The position numbers and the translations under genes were made by a program. The notes below the pieces were generated by a model. The model was not told where the DNA came from. It worked only from the letters and a program-made list of their open reading frames with translations, and did no database searches. DNA of 64,000 bases from Nocardia crassostreae (GTDB lineage Bacteria; Actinomycetota; Actinomycetes; Mycobacteriales; Mycobacteriaceae): positions 1 to 64,000 of the forward strand of contig NZ_BDCH01000002.1 of the NCBI RefSeq assembly GCF_001613405.1, written 5' to 3'. Positions 9,155 to 17,972 of the stretch are shown piece by piece. Numbering within the stretch: the first letter of the stretch is position 1; every line of letters starts with the position of its first letter.

Positions 9155-9460
9155 ATGTGTGCAGCACCTACCCAGGGTCAGGCCATCCCCGCAGGCGTCG
9201 ATGTGGAGAAGGAGACGGTCATCACCGGCCGCGTCCTGACCGCTGACGGCCAGACCGTCGGTGGCGCGTTCGTGCGCCTGCTGGACGGCAATGGCGATTT
9301 CACCGCCGAGGTCGTCGCCTCGGGCACCGGTGATTTCCGCTTCTTCGCGGCGCCGGGCAACTGGACCATTCGCGCGCTGTCTGCGTCGGGCAACGGCACC
9401 GCCGAGGTCGCGCCGGACGGCGCGGGCATCCACAACGTGGACGTCACCGTCGCGAAGTAA
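9155..9460 (+). CDS. DUF1416 protein (SseC-like)
   Basis: A 101-residue protein of the DUF1416 family, predicted as a small beta-sandwich. It begins MCAAPTQGQA with a conserved Cys at position 2, and continues GRVLTADGQTVGGAFVRLLD. The start lies 5 bp after the CysA2 stop. In mycobacteria the homologue SseC is always beside CysA2 and is thought to assist sulfur transfer; its exact role is unsettled. It is the last gene of this operon and two hairpins follow. Confidence 0.9.
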   Translation: MCAAPTQGQAIPAGVDVEKETVITGRVLTADGQTVGGAFVRLLDGNGDFTAEVVASGTGDFRFFAAPGNWTIRALSASGNGTAEVAPDGAGIHNVDVTVAK

Positions 9461-9480
9461 TTTCGCCCATCTCTTGGGAT

Positions 9481-9504
9481 TCTCAGGGGCTCACGCCCCT
9501 GAGA
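9481..9504. repeat. Perfect intergenic hairpin TCTCAGGGGC/GCCCCTGAGA
   Basis: A 10-bp perfect stem with a TCAC loop. A closely similar hairpin lies at 42050-42071, so this may be a dispersed intergenic element. It precedes the stronger terminator at 9526. Confidence 0.5.
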
Positions 9505-9525
9505 CCCCATGGGGGATCAAGCGGA

Positions 9526-9560
9526 ACGGCCTCGGGAATCCTTTTCCCGGGGCCGTTTTC
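9526..9560 (+). terminator. Rho-independent terminator of the sulfur operon
   Basis: ACGGCC-T-CGGGAA pairs with TTCCCG-G-GGCCGT: 13 pairs including one T-G wobble, loop TCCTT, then TTTTC. It is the clearest intrinsic terminator in this part of the window. Confidence 0.85.
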
Positions 9561-9580
9561 ATGTCCGGACTCCCGGCCGC

Positions 9581-9593
9581 TAGACTCCGACAC
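9581..9593 (+). promoter_or_regulatory. Leaderless promoter of the small membrane peptide
   Basis: TAGACT is followed by 7 nt and the GTG at 9594. Confidence 0.5.
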
Positions 9594-9689
9594 GTGGTGC
9601 TTGCCTTCGAGATTCTGCTGGTTCTCGTCTCCGTACTGATCGCGTGGTTCGGTCTGTACGTCCTCTACCGGCTGTTCACCGAGTCGTGA
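9594..9689 (+). CDS. 31-residue single-pass membrane peptide
   Basis: A short ORF starts at GTG 9594 (a second GTG follows at 9597), with TAGACT 7 nt upstream. The product is almost entirely one hydrophobic helix: [20 protein letters not shown], then VLYRLFTES. It overlaps the nitrobindin gene by 4 bp (GTGA), so the two are translationally coupled. No family is recognised. The promoter spacing, strong hydrophobicity and coupling argue it is real. Function unknown; it may anchor or partner the next protein, which is inference. Confidence 0.6.
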   Translation: MVLAFEILLVLVSVLIAWFGLYVLYRLFTES

Positions 9690-10393
9690 GCGATTCGGCG
9701 AGCGGGAACGTCGAGAACACAACGGCCAACGGCACGGCGTCGGAGACGCCGGGCGGTCGTGACGATGCCGTGCGACGCAGTGGCGACCAAGCGGTCGCCG
9801 AGGCTGCCGAGCGCGCGAAATCGACCGGCGTCCTGAACATTCCCACGCTCGCCGGGCTCCCCTTGCCCGAGGACACCGCGAATCTGCGCCTCGGACCCGA
9901 TCTAAGCTCCTCCATGCTCGCGCTGCTGCCGCTGGTCGGCGTGTGGCGCGGCGAGGGCGAGGGCAACCATCCCGACAATGGCGACTACCGCTTCGGTCAG
10001 CAGATCGTCGTCTCCCACGATGGCGGCGACTACCTGAGCTGGGAGGCCCGCTCCTGGGTCATCGACGCCAAGGGCGAGTACTCCGGTCCGGATCTGCGCG
10101 AGAGCGGCTTCTGGCGGGTCGGCATCGACGGTGACGACGAGGTCCTCGAGCTCCTGCTCACCCACTCCTCCGGCGTCGTCGAACTCTTCTACGGCCAGGC
10201 CCTCACCCAGTCCTCCTGGGAGCTCGCCACCGATGTGGTGATCCGCAGCCAGTCCGGCATCGTGGTCGGCGGCGCCAAGCGCCTCTACGGCATTGTCGAA
10301 GGCGGCGACCTCGGCTACGTCGAGGAGCGCATCACCCCCGACGGCACCCTCGAACCCCGCCTGTCCGCGCGTCTGCAGCGCTACATCGGCTGA
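9686..10393 (+). CDS. Nitrobindin / FABP-like heme-binding beta-barrel protein
   Basis: A 235-residue protein with a variable N-terminal 65 residues and a nitrobindin-type beta-barrel (about 70-235), starting with the family motif [12 protein letters not shown]. The family (Rv0813c, THAP4-like) binds heme b through a C-terminal His in several members and isomerises peroxynitrite to nitrate. The usual heme-ligand His near the C-terminus is not obvious in [20 protein letters not shown], so heme binding should be tested. The GTG start overlaps the upstream small ORF. The order DUF1416-nitrobindin matches M. tuberculosis. Confidence 0.85.
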   Translation: MSDSASGNVENTTANGTASETPGGRDDAVRRSGDQAVAEAAERAKSTGVLNIPTLAGLPLPEDTANLRLGPDLSSSMLALLPLVGVWRGEGEGNHPDNGDYRFGQQIVVSHDGGDYLSWEARSWVIDAKGEYSGPDLRESGFWRVGIDGDDEVLELLLTHSSGVVELFYGQALTQSSWELATDVVIRSQSGIVVGGAKRLYGIVEGGDLGYVEERITPDGTLEPRLSARLQRYIG

Positions 10394-10861
10394 TCAGTCG
10401 ACCTCCTCGGCGGCCCGCTGAAAGGCGTCCGCCGCCTTGGCGAAGTAGTCGAACAGCACGTCCCGCTGCTCCGGCGTGTACTCACCGATGATCTCGCCGA
10501 TCCGGCGGCGCGCCGGAGCCAGCACCTTGTCCAGATCGGCGGGTCTCCCGATCGGCTCCACCATCGCCTTGCGCCGGTCCCCCATATCCGCGACCCGCCG
10601 CACATAGCCCGCCGCCTCCAGCCGATCGATGAGCCGCGTGGTCGGACCGCTGGTAAGCCCGGTGCGCGCACCCAATTCACCGGGCGTCATGGCCCTGCTC
10701 AACTCGAGCACATTGAGCGCGTACAGATCCGTGGCCCCCAGTCCCACCGCCCTCGCCCCCGCCTGCGCATGCAATACCATGGCGCTCAGATAGCGCCGAT
10801 ATACCTGATGCCCATCCCCTGCAGAACCTGTTGACACGGCGGCCATCCCTCTAGAGTCCAT
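10394..10861 (-). CDS. MarR-family transcriptional regulator
   Basis: A 155-residue winged-helix regulator. The DNA-binding region is TPGELGARTGLTSGPTTRLIDRLEAAGYVRRVADMGDRRKAMVEP, with the DxRxK wing motif. It ends directly beside the nitrobindin stop (tail-to-tail, no gap). Ligand and targets are unknown; neither neighbour shows an obvious binding site. An internal ATG at 10846 is an alternative start. Confidence 0.88.
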   Translation of the reverse strand: MDSRGMAAVSTGSAGDGHQVYRRYLSAMVLHAQAGARAVGLGATDLYALNVLELSRAMTPGELGARTGLTSGPTTRLIDRLEAAGYVRRVADMGDRRKAMVEPIGRPADLDKVLAPARRRIGEIIGEYTPEQRDVLFDYFAKAADAFQRAAEEVD

Positions 10862-10894
10862 CGTCGAAGAAGATACTTCCCCAAAGAAGATAGC

Positions 10895-11476
10895 TCAGCC
10901 CCGCCGATCGAGCTCCGCCAGATCGATCCGTGCCGGATACGGCACCGCCACATCGAATCGACCGCTGAAGATGCCCACTGCCACATAGCAATTGGTGACC
11001 GGGTCGAGTTCGTAGGCGTATACGACGGCTTGGGTGTCGCGATGCTCGACACGCCAGTAGTAAGGGATACGAGCCCGTGCGTACTTACCCGGTTTCGTCT
11101 CCCGGTCCCGCTCCACGGAATCCGGAGAAACCACTTCCACCGCCAGGATGACGTCCTCCGCGAAGTAGTACGTCGAAGGGTCGGTGCGAGCGAAGGCCTC
11201 CGCTGTCACGACAAGGACATCGGGTTCGGGCATCTGCCGTTTGTCGAGCCTGACCGACATCTCTCGGTCGGCTCGCAGATGTGGGGGCGCCTGTAGGTCG
11301 AGTTCGCGCCGGAAGAGATCGATGACACGTCGATGCCACTTCTCCTGCGGGCTCACGAAGACAAGACCCCCGTCGATCAGTTCGGTGTGCCGAGGCAATC
11401 CGCGCAGCTGCAGGAACTCTTCGACTGTGTACCCCCCGGGCGGGTGCACCCAGTCGGGCAGCGGCTCAACGGTCAT
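10895..11476 (-). CDS. Uma2-family putative endonuclease (DUF820)
   Basis: A 193-residue protein of the Uma2/DUF820 family, with a PD-(D/E)xK nuclease fold predicted. Motifs are MPEPDVLVV, LAVEVVSPDS and DRETKPGKYARARIPYYW, containing the Glu and Lys typical of the active site. The start at ATG 11476 (MTVEPLPDWVHP) fits the family; the frame stays open further upstream to 11557 and beyond. Function of these genes in actinobacteria is unknown. An unusual folded element lies 50-115 bp upstream. Confidence 0.85.
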   Translation of the reverse strand: MTVEPLPDWVHPPGGYTVEEFLQLRGLPRHTELIDGGLVFVSPQEKWHRRVIDLFRRELDLQAPPHLRADREMSVRLDKRQMPEPDVLVVTAEAFARTDPSTYYFAEDVILAVEVVSPDSVERDRETKPGKYARARIPYYWRVEHRDTQAVVYAYELDPVTNCYVAVGIFSGRFDVAVPYPARIDLAELDRRG

Positions 11477-11525
11477 GTCATCAGAGTAATCGCTGGTCGG
11501 AGGAGATAAGCCGGAAAGGGAACGA

Positions 11526-11591
11526 CCCCCGAGTCTGTGACCGCGGATGCAACTCACGCGATCCGGTCGGACAAGACCGGAGACTCGGGGG
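11526..11591. ncRNA. Three-way-junction-like structured element (unknown)
   Basis: The outer stem pairs CCCCCGAGTCT (11526-11536) with AGACTCGGGGG (11581-11591), 11 bp perfect. Inside, GTGA/TCAC (11537-11540 / 11554-11557) and TCCGGTC/GACCGGA (11562-11568 / 11575-11581) form two more hairpins. The last pair of the third stem competes with the outer stem for 11581. Together this resembles a compact three-way junction. It could be a 5' leader element of the Uma2 gene, a terminator, or chance. It is not a tRNA: the T-loop is absent. Confidence 0.35.
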
Positions 11592-11653
11592 CCGGGTGAC
11601 TGCCTGGATTTCGCTAGGCGTTCGCGCCATGGAATCCATTGCAGCGGTGGCGA

Positions 11654-11692
11654 CTAGCGGACAGCCACCTCACGTGTCCTGGAATTACTCAT
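11654..11692 (-). CDS. 12-codon ORF behind a very strong ribosome-binding site
   Basis: On the - strand AAGGAGGTGG lies about 7 nt before an ATG at 11692. The ORF runs 12 codons (MSNSRTREVAVR) to a TAG at 11656. It is in frame with the Uma2 gene and the frame stays open after that TAG. It could be a leader peptide, or the true N-terminus of a longer gene broken by the stop. The rest of 11477-11784 shows no other gene. Confidence 0.25.
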   Translation of the reverse strand: MSNSRTREVAVR

Positions 11693-11784
11693 TCTTGGAA
11701 CCACCTCCTTCCTCGTGTACCGAGAAAGTTAGTCGCACACGCGATCCGCGGCAACGCATTTTCTCAGACTGCGAAAATCGCAGA

Positions 11785-13431
11785 TCAGCGATGGTTTGCG
11801 GGAATAAGGCGGGTGATGGAGATGTCACCGTCCGCGGCGACCTCCACGAGGGTGTCGGCGCGGTGGTCCGGGGGCAGTTGATGGGTGACCACCACGACGG
11901 TCCGATCGGGGGCGACCAGGCCGCTGGCATCGTCGAGGAGGCGGCGGAGCAGGTCCGCGCCGGGCTCGGCCTCGAGATGTTCGGTGGGTTCGTCGAGGAG
12001 CAGCACCCGCGCCGGGGACAGCAGGGCACGGGCGAGCAGGATGCGACGGCGCTGACCACCGGAGACGGCCGCGGCGCCGCCGATCAGATCGGTGTGCACG
12101 CCCTCGGACAGCGAGTCGAGCCAGTCCCCCGCACCCACCGCGCGCAGCGCGTCCTCGGCCTCCTGCTCGGTGATGTCGCCGCGAGCGACACGCAGGTTCT
12201 CGAGGACCGTCGTACCGAACAGGTGCGCATCCTCCGCGAAGAAGGTGGCATCGGGGCGCGGCGTGCCGAACAGCCCCGCCCAGGCCATGAGCAGCGTGGT
12301 CTTGCCCGCCCCGCTGGGCCCGGTGACCGCGATGCGGCGGCCGTCCGGCAGTGGCGGGAAATCCATTGCGGGACCCTCGGATTCGGACCGCTCCAGCCGC
12401 GCCAGGCGATGCAGCGCCGCCCGGCCGGTGGTGAGCGCCTGCGCGGCCGCCGGGAGCACCGCCACGGCCTCGAAGGCCGACAGCGGAACCAGCACCAGCA
12501 CCGCGAACGCCATGGGCGTGATGCCGCCGCCCGGAATGGTCTGGAACCCGTCCGTGGCAACCATCGGCCCGGCGCCGTAGAGCACCATGCCGATGAGCAG
12601 CGCGCCCAGCACACTCGCACCGATGGCGAGCGGCAGCACTGCCGCCGACCACGCGGTGTGCGATGCGGCGCGATCCTCGGCCGCGACATCACGCCCCCCT
12701 GCCCGCTCCGCAGCCTCGATCGCATTCGAAAGCCGTCCCGCGACCCGCAATTCGGGCGCATGGTCGAGAACCGTCAACGCCTCGGCCGTGAACTCGGTCC
12801 GATCGGCGCGCACCGCCACTTCGGCCTCCCGCGCGGCCCGTGCCGACAGCCACGGCGCGACGACACCGGAAACGCCCAGCGCCACAGCGAGAATCAGAGC
12901 GGCGGGAGTCGAAATGCAGGCCAGCAGCCCAACGGCCGCGACCGACAATACGATCGCGACCGCGATCGGCACGAACGCCCGCACCACCACCGCCCCCAGA
13001 TCATCGATATCCCCCATGACCCGCCCGAGCAGCTCCCCCCGCCGCATCCGAGTCGGATCTCCCTGCCCCACACCCTCTTCCGAGCCGCCGCTGCGCCGCG
13101 GCCGCCAGACATCGGCCCCGGCCAACGCACCATAAGTACTGGTCCGCGCCAAGTTCATCGACCGCAACGCCACATAGTGGGTAGCCAGCCGCTCCAAATA
13201 CCGGCACACTCCCCGCGCAATCCCCAAGGCCCGCACCGTCACCACCGCAATGGTCAAATCCAGCACCGGCGGCATCTCCCACGCCCGCGCGATCAACCAC
13301 GCCGCCAACGCCGCCAACCCGAGCCCACTCCCGAGCGCCGCCACTCCCCCGAGGATCGACACCGCCATTCGCCACGGCGACAGCTCGAGCAGCCCTCGGA
13401 TCCGCCGGAAGTCGGCCGCTATCGCATTCAT
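11785..13431 (-). CDS. cydC: Thiol reductant ABC exporter subunit CydC
   Basis: One half of the heterodimeric CydDC exporter, which moves reduced thiols (cysteine or glutathione in E. coli) out of the cytoplasm and is required for cytochrome bd assembly. The 548 residues comprise an N-terminal six-helix membrane domain (about 1-310) and a C-terminal ATPase domain with Walker A GPSGAGKTT, signature VSGGQRRR, Walker B VLLLDEPTEHLEAE and switch His in VVVVTHQ. Its start overlaps the cydD stop by 4 bp. It ends the cydABDC operon. The exported thiol in a mycothiol producer is unknown. Confidence 0.94.
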   Translation of the reverse strand: MNAIAADFRRIRGLLELSPWRMAVSILGGVAALGSGLGLAALAAWLIARAWEMPPVLDLTIAVVTVRALGIARGVCRYLERLATHYVALRSMNLARTSTYGALAGADVWRPRRSGGSEEGVGQGDPTRMRRGELLGRVMGDIDDLGAVVVRAFVPIAVAIVLSVAAVGLLACISTPAALILAVALGVSGVVAPWLSARAAREAEVAVRADRTEFTAEALTVLDHAPELRVAGRLSNAIEAAERAGGRDVAAEDRAASHTAWSAAVLPLAIGASVLGALLIGMVLYGAGPMVATDGFQTIPGGGITPMAFAVLVLVPLSAFEAVAVLPAAAQALTTGRAALHRLARLERSESEGPAMDFPPLPDGRRIAVTGPSGAGKTTLLMAWAGLFGTPRPDATFFAEDAHLFGTTVLENLRVARGDITEQEAEDALRAVGAGDWLDSLSEGVHTDLIGGAAAVSGGQRRRILLARALLSPARVLLLDEPTEHLEAEPGADLLRRLLDDASGLVAPDRTVVVVTHQLPPDHRADTLVEVAADGDISITRLIPANHR

Positions 13432-15272
13432 CGAACACTCACCACATTCGGTCGGGACATGCGTTCTCCGGCAGGTTCGCCCGGTTCCTCGTCCCCGTCC
13501 TGCGCGCTGACGTGCGGCTCACGGGTTGCGTCCGAAGCGGTGGCGTGAACCGGAATCGTCCGGTCCGCGATCGCGAGGACGGTGGAGCGGTGGCCGACGA
13601 TCACGACGGTGGCTCCGGCACGTGCACGGGCGGTGAGGGCGGTGAGGACTCGGGCTTCCGCGGCCGGATCGAGGTGGGCGGTGGGTTCGTCCAGGAGGAG
13701 GACGCCGCGGTCGGCGGCCAGGGTGCGGGTGAGGGCGAGGCGTTGGCGCTGGCCCAGGGAGAGGCCGGTGCCGCCGGTGCCGACCAGGGTGTTCCAGCCG
13801 TCCGGGAGTTCCGCCAGCACGGTGTCGAATCCGGTTGCGCGGCAGGCTGCTTCGAGGGCGGCGTGGTCGGCGGGTGGGCCGAGGAGTTCGAGGTTCTCCC
13901 GGAGGGTGCCGGGGACCAGGACCGGGCGCTGGGGCAGCCAGGCCACATGGGACCACCAGCTGTCCGGATCCAGGGCCGGGACCGGGGTGTCGTCCACCGT
14001 CACCGTGCCCGCGTCGGGCGTGATCAGGCCCAGGATCGCCTGCAGGGTGGTGGATTTGCCGCAGCCGTTGGGGCCGGTGAGGACCGTGACGCTGCCGGGG
14101 CGCAGATCCGCGTACAGGCCATCGGGCGCGAAGCCGTCACGGGCGGCGATGCTGAGGTCCCGAATGACAATGCGGCCCTGGAACTCCCGTTCCCCGAGGC
14201 GCCGTTCGGGCGCGCGGTCGGTGAGGTCGGGAGTACGCCGGTCCGGTACGGCCGGATCCAGGACGGCGAAAGCCCTTTCAGCGGCTGCCATGCCGTCCTG
14301 GGCGGCGTGGAAGCGTTCACCGACGGTGTGCAGGGGGAGGTAGACCTCGGGGGCGAGGACGAGGGCCAGGATGCCCGCGTAGAGGCCCATATTGCCGAAG
14401 ACCAGGCGCATGCCGATGGATACGGCCACCAGGGCGACGCAGAGGGTGGCGAGGGATTCCAGGACCATGGAGGACAGGAAGGCCATGCGGAGGGTGGACA
14501 TGGTGCGGCGGTGCAGGGCGTCGCCGAGGTCGCGGACGCGGTGGCGCATGGTGGTGCGCGAATCATCCGCCGCGGCAGTGTCGTCGGTGGCGGCGGGAGA
14601 TGCGCAGGGGTGCGCGCTTTCTCGGCCGAGGGCGCGCAAGGTGGGCATACCGGCGAACAGGTCCAGGAGTTGATCCGACAGCCGGGTGGTGGCGGCCAGG
14701 GTCTCTTTGGCGCGGCCCTGGGTGAGCAGGCCGATGAGGATCATGAAGATCGGGATGAGCGGCAGGGTGACGGCGATGATCGCCCCGGAGATCCAGTCGT
14801 GGGCCGCGACGACGGCCAGCACGATGGGCGGGATCAGGCAGGCCAGCAGCAGGGCGGGCAGGTACCCGGCCAGGTAGGCGCGCAGCCCGCTCAGACCGGA
14901 GCCGACGACCACCGCCAATTCGGTGCGGCGCGACTCCAATTCGCGCGGCGGGAGCTGTGCGCCGGTGCGCAGGACGGCGGTCTCGAGTTCGGCCACCACC
15001 TGCGCTCCGGCGCGGTGCGCGAGCCGGGACTGCCACCAGGTGGCGGTGACCCGGATCAGTACGGCGACGGCGAAGATCGCCAGTTCGGCCGTCCACGAAC
15101 CGATCTCGCGACGGGACGGATCGGTGATGACACCGGCGAGGACCCGCGCCAGGGCGAGCGCCGCGACCACGATGCAGAGCGTGGTCGCCAGCGACAGGCC
15201 CGCGCTGAGCGCGAGATACCGTCGGGCCGAGCGGGCGTGCCGCCACAGGCGCGGGTCTACCGGTCGTGCCAT
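13428..15272 (-). CDS. cydD: Thiol reductant ABC exporter subunit CydD
   Basis: Partner of CydC. The 614 residues have a short basic N-terminus, a membrane domain to about residue 330 and an ATPase domain with Walker A GPNGCGKST, signature LSLGQRQR (Leu in place of the second Gly) and Walker B VLLLDEPTAHLDP. About 35 extra residues follow the ATPase fold. Start ATG 15272, 43 bp after the cydB stop. Together with cydA and cydB it forms the usual actinobacterial cydABDC operon. Confidence 0.94.
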   Translation of the reverse strand: MARPVDPRLWRHARSARRYLALSAGLSLATTLCIVVAALALARVLAGVITDPSRREIGSWTAELAIFAVAVLIRVTATWWQSRLAHRAGAQVVAELETAVLRTGAQLPPRELESRRTELAVVVGSGLSGLRAYLAGYLPALLLACLIPPIVLAVVAAHDWISGAIIAVTLPLIPIFMILIGLLTQGRAKETLAATTRLSDQLLDLFAGMPTLRALGRESAHPCASPAATDDTAAADDSRTTMRHRVRDLGDALHRRTMSTLRMAFLSSMVLESLATLCVALVAVSIGMRLVFGNMGLYAGILALVLAPEVYLPLHTVGERFHAAQDGMAAAERAFAVLDPAVPDRRTPDLTDRAPERRLGEREFQGRIVIRDLSIAARDGFAPDGLYADLRPGSVTVLTGPNGCGKSTTLQAILGLITPDAGTVTVDDTPVPALDPDSWWSHVAWLPQRPVLVPGTLRENLELLGPPADHAALEAACRATGFDTVLAELPDGWNTLVGTGGTGLSLGQRQRLALTRTLAADRGVLLLDEPTAHLDPAAEARVLTALTARARAGATVVIVGHRSTVLAIADRTIPVHATASDATREPHVSAQDGDEEPGEPAGERMSRPNVVSVR

Positions 15273-15315
15273 TTATCGAATCCGTACTGTCGGCATCAGT
15301 GTGGTGCGTCCGGGC

Positions 15316-16365
15316 TCAGTTCTTCGCCTCTTGCATGGGCAGCCCGATGGGCGCCGGGATCTGCTCCATGGTGAGCCGCTTGCTGAACACCCAGTAGGTC
15401 CAGCCCTGGTAGATGAGCACGATCGGGGTGACCACCACCGCGACCCAGCTCATCACCACCAGCGTGTAGTGCGTGGACGAGGCGCTCACGGTGCCGTCGC
15501 GCCCGTCGACGGTGAGGCTGAAGGCCGCGTCGATGGTGGAGGGCAGCACATTCGGGAACAGCGCCCCGAACAGCAGCGCGGTGGCCGAGGCGATGGTGAG
15601 CGCGGTGCCCGCGAAGGACCAGCCGTCGCGGCCCTGGGTGGCCGCGAAGCCCGCCACCACAATGCCGATCACGGCCAGCGCCAAGGGAATCCAGGTCCAG
15701 CCCTTGCCGTAGGCGAGCTGGGTCCAGATGCCGAAGGCCGCCACCACCACCGCGGTCGGCACGAACAGCATGCGGATGATCCGCTGGGCGTCGTCGCGCA
15801 CCTCGTTACCGGTCTTGAGCGCGATGAACATGGCGCCGTGCAGCAGGAACAGCAGCAGCATGGCGACGCCGCCGAGCAGCGCGTACGGGTTCAGCAGATC
15901 GAACAGATTGCCCTGAACCTGGCGCTTCTCATCCAGTTTCACGCCGCGCACGATATTGGCGAAGGCCAGGCCCCAGGCCAGGGCCGGAATCCAGGACCCC
16001 AGTCCGATGCCGATATCGCACCAGCGCCGCCACTTCTCGTCATTGATCTTGCTGCGCCATTCGATGGCGCAGGCCCGCGCGATCAACCCGACCAGAATGA
16101 GCAGCAGCGCCAGGTAGAACCCGGAGAATACGCTGGCGTACCACTCCGGGAAGGCGGCGAACATGGCGCCGCCAGCGGTCAGCAGCCACACCTCGTTGCC
16201 GTCCCACACGGGCCCGATGGTGTTGAGCACCACGCGTTTCTTGACTTCGCTGCCCTTGCCGATGATCGGCATGAGCATGCCGACGCCGTAGTCGAAACCC
16301 TCCAGGACGAAGTACCCGGTGAAGAGAACGGCGATGAGTACGAACCAGAAAACTTGCAGAGTCAT
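15316..16365 (-). CDS. cydB: Cytochrome bd ubiquinol/menaquinol oxidase subunit II
   Basis: The 349-residue membrane subunit pairs with CydA to reduce oxygen to water with electrons from menaquinol. It begins MTLQVFWFVLIAVLFTGYFV and contains EGFDYGVGML and GNEVWLLTAGGAMFAAFP, both hallmark CydB motifs. About eight to nine membrane segments can be seen. It starts 10 bp after the cydA stop. No CydX-like small ORF could be supported nearby. Confidence 0.96.
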   Translation of the reverse strand: MTLQVFWFVLIAVLFTGYFVLEGFDYGVGMLMPIIGKGSEVKKRVVLNTIGPVWDGNEVWLLTAGGAMFAAFPEWYASVFSGFYLALLLILVGLIARACAIEWRSKINDEKWRRWCDIGIGLGSWIPALAWGLAFANIVRGVKLDEKRQVQGNLFDLLNPYALLGGVAMLLLFLLHGAMFIALKTGNEVRDDAQRIIRMLFVPTAVVVAAFGIWTQLAYGKGWTWIPLALAVIGIVVAGFAATQGRDGWSFAGTALTIASATALLFGALFPNVLPSTIDAAFSLTVDGRDGTVSASSTHYTLVVMSWVAVVVTPIVLIYQGWTYWVFSKRLTMEQIPAPIGLPMQEAKN

Positions 16366-16375
16366 CCCCGTCTCC

Positions 16376-17851
16376 TCAGTAGGCGAAGGAAAGCTTCTCG
16401 ACGGAATCCCCGGTCATCTTCGGGGTATCGGACTCGGTGGCGGCCGGTTCGGGCCCGGCGACCACGTATCGCCGCATCAGGTAGAACCACCCGATGGCGA
16501 GCAGCCCGTACAGCAGCGTGAAGACGATGAGCGAGGTCAGGATGGTGCCCGCCGAGACCCCGGATACGCCCTCCTGCACCATCATTCGAATGCTCTGGTC
16601 CCCGGTCGGATTGGGCGCCACCACCCAGGGCTGGCGGCCCATCTCGGTGAACACCCAGCCGGAGATATTGCCCAGGAACGGGGTGGCGATGGCCAGCAGC
16701 GACAGCCACGCGAACCATTTCCGATCCGGCACCCGGCCGCGGCGCGTGACCCAGAGTCTCACCAGGGCCAGCAGAATCGACCCGGCCATGAAAGTGATCA
16801 TGGCGCGGAAGGACCAGTAGGTCACGAAGAGGTTGGGCCGGTAGTCGCCGACGCCGTAGCGCTCGTTGTACTCGACCTGGAGGTCCTTGACGCCTTCGAG
16901 GGTCACCCCGGAGAACTCGCCCTTGGCCAGCCAGGGCAGCACATAGGGCACCTCGATGAGGTGATCCACGCTGTCGCAGTTGTTGTGCGTGCCGACGGTG
17001 AGGACGGAGAAGTCCGGATCGGTTTCGGTGTGGCACAGCGATTCCGCCGAGGCCATCTTCATGGGCTGCTGCTCGAACATGAGCTTGCCCTGCACATCGC
17101 CGGTGTAGATGAGGGCGACGCAGGCCACCAGGCTCACCCAGATGCCGACCCGGGCGGCGGGCCGCCACATGGTGCGGGCCTCTTCGATGGGCGCCTCGCT
17201 CCCCTCGGCCTTGCCCTTGCGGGCGTTGCGCACCATCCACCATCCGGCGATACCGGCGACGAAGGTGCCCGCGGTGAGGAAGGATCCGGCCACCACGTGC
17301 GGGAAGGCCGCGAGGGTGGTGTTGTTGGTGATCAGCTCCCAAATGCTGTGCAGCTCGGCGCGTCCCGTCTCCGGGTTGTATTTGGCGCCGACCGGATGCT
17401 GCATGAACGAGTTGGCGGCGATGATGAAGTACGCCGACGCGTTCACGCCGATGGCGACCATCCAGATGGTCGCGAGGTGCACTTTCTTGGGCAGCCTGGT
17501 CCAGCCGAAGATCCACAGGCCCAGGAAGGTCGACTCCATGAAGAAGGCGACCAGCGCCTCCATTGCCAGCGGTGCGCCGAAGACGTCACCGACGAAGCGG
17601 GAGTATTCGCTCCAGCTCATGCCGAACTGGAATTCCTGCACGATGCCGGTGGCGACGCCGAGGGCGAAGTTGATCAGGAACAGCTTCCCGAAGAACTTGG
17701 TGAGCCGGTACCAGTGCTCCTTCCCGGTGATCACCCACGCGGTCTGCATCCCGGCCACGAGCGGGGCGAGGCCAATGGTGAGCGGCACCAGAATGAAGTG
17801 ATAGACGGTGGTGATGCCGAACTGCCAGCGCGCTAGGTCTACGACGCTCAT
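16376..17851 (-). CDS. cydA: Cytochrome bd oxidase subunit I
   Basis: Catalytic, heme-carrying subunit of the high-affinity terminal oxidase. The 491 residues contain the heme-ligand His in TTVYHFILVPLTIGL near residue 18, the GREQP-like signature as EMGRQPWVV, and several more conserved His residues. The length points to the short Q-loop type common in Gram-positives. The ATG at 17851 follows GCAGGAGATCGG. The 121-bp upstream gap has an imperfect CTACG/CGTAG repeat at 17868-17883 that may be an operator; this is weak. Confidence 0.97.
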   Translation of the reverse strand: MSVVDLARWQFGITTVYHFILVPLTIGLAPLVAGMQTAWVITGKEHWYRLTKFFGKLFLINFALGVATGIVQEFQFGMSWSEYSRFVGDVFGAPLAMEALVAFFMESTFLGLWIFGWTRLPKKVHLATIWMVAIGVNASAYFIIAANSFMQHPVGAKYNPETGRAELHSIWELITNNTTLAAFPHVVAGSFLTAGTFVAGIAGWWMVRNARKGKAEGSEAPIEEARTMWRPAARVGIWVSLVACVALIYTGDVQGKLMFEQQPMKMASAESLCHTETDPDFSVLTVGTHNNCDSVDHLIEVPYVLPWLAKGEFSGVTLEGVKDLQVEYNERYGVGDYRPNLFVTYWSFRAMITFMAGSILLALVRLWVTRRGRVPDRKWFAWLSLLAIATPFLGNISGWVFTEMGRQPWVVAPNPTGDQSIRMMVQEGVSGVSAGTILTSLIVFTLLYGLLAIGWFYLMRRYVVAGPEPAATESDTPKMTGDSVEKLSFAY

Positions 17852-17972
17852 CCGATCTCCTGCCGATCTACGACACGACGTAGTACCGAAGATTACGCCG
17901 ACTGGAGTTCAGGTCAACATGCGCCACGCCACAGCGCGCCGGAAATTTGCTGGAATGTGATTCAGAACCCTC

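Noticed and set aside
11526..11591. tRNA gene
   Set aside because: Stem lengths do not fit and there is no T-loop or anticodon arm pattern.
11596..13548. 650-codon open frame antisense to cydC
   Set aside because: Arg/Pro/His-rich translation with no domain; cydC on the other strand has clear motifs.
13512..15374. 620-codon open frame antisense to cydD
   Set aside because: Gly-rich shadow frame; CydD motifs are on the - strand.
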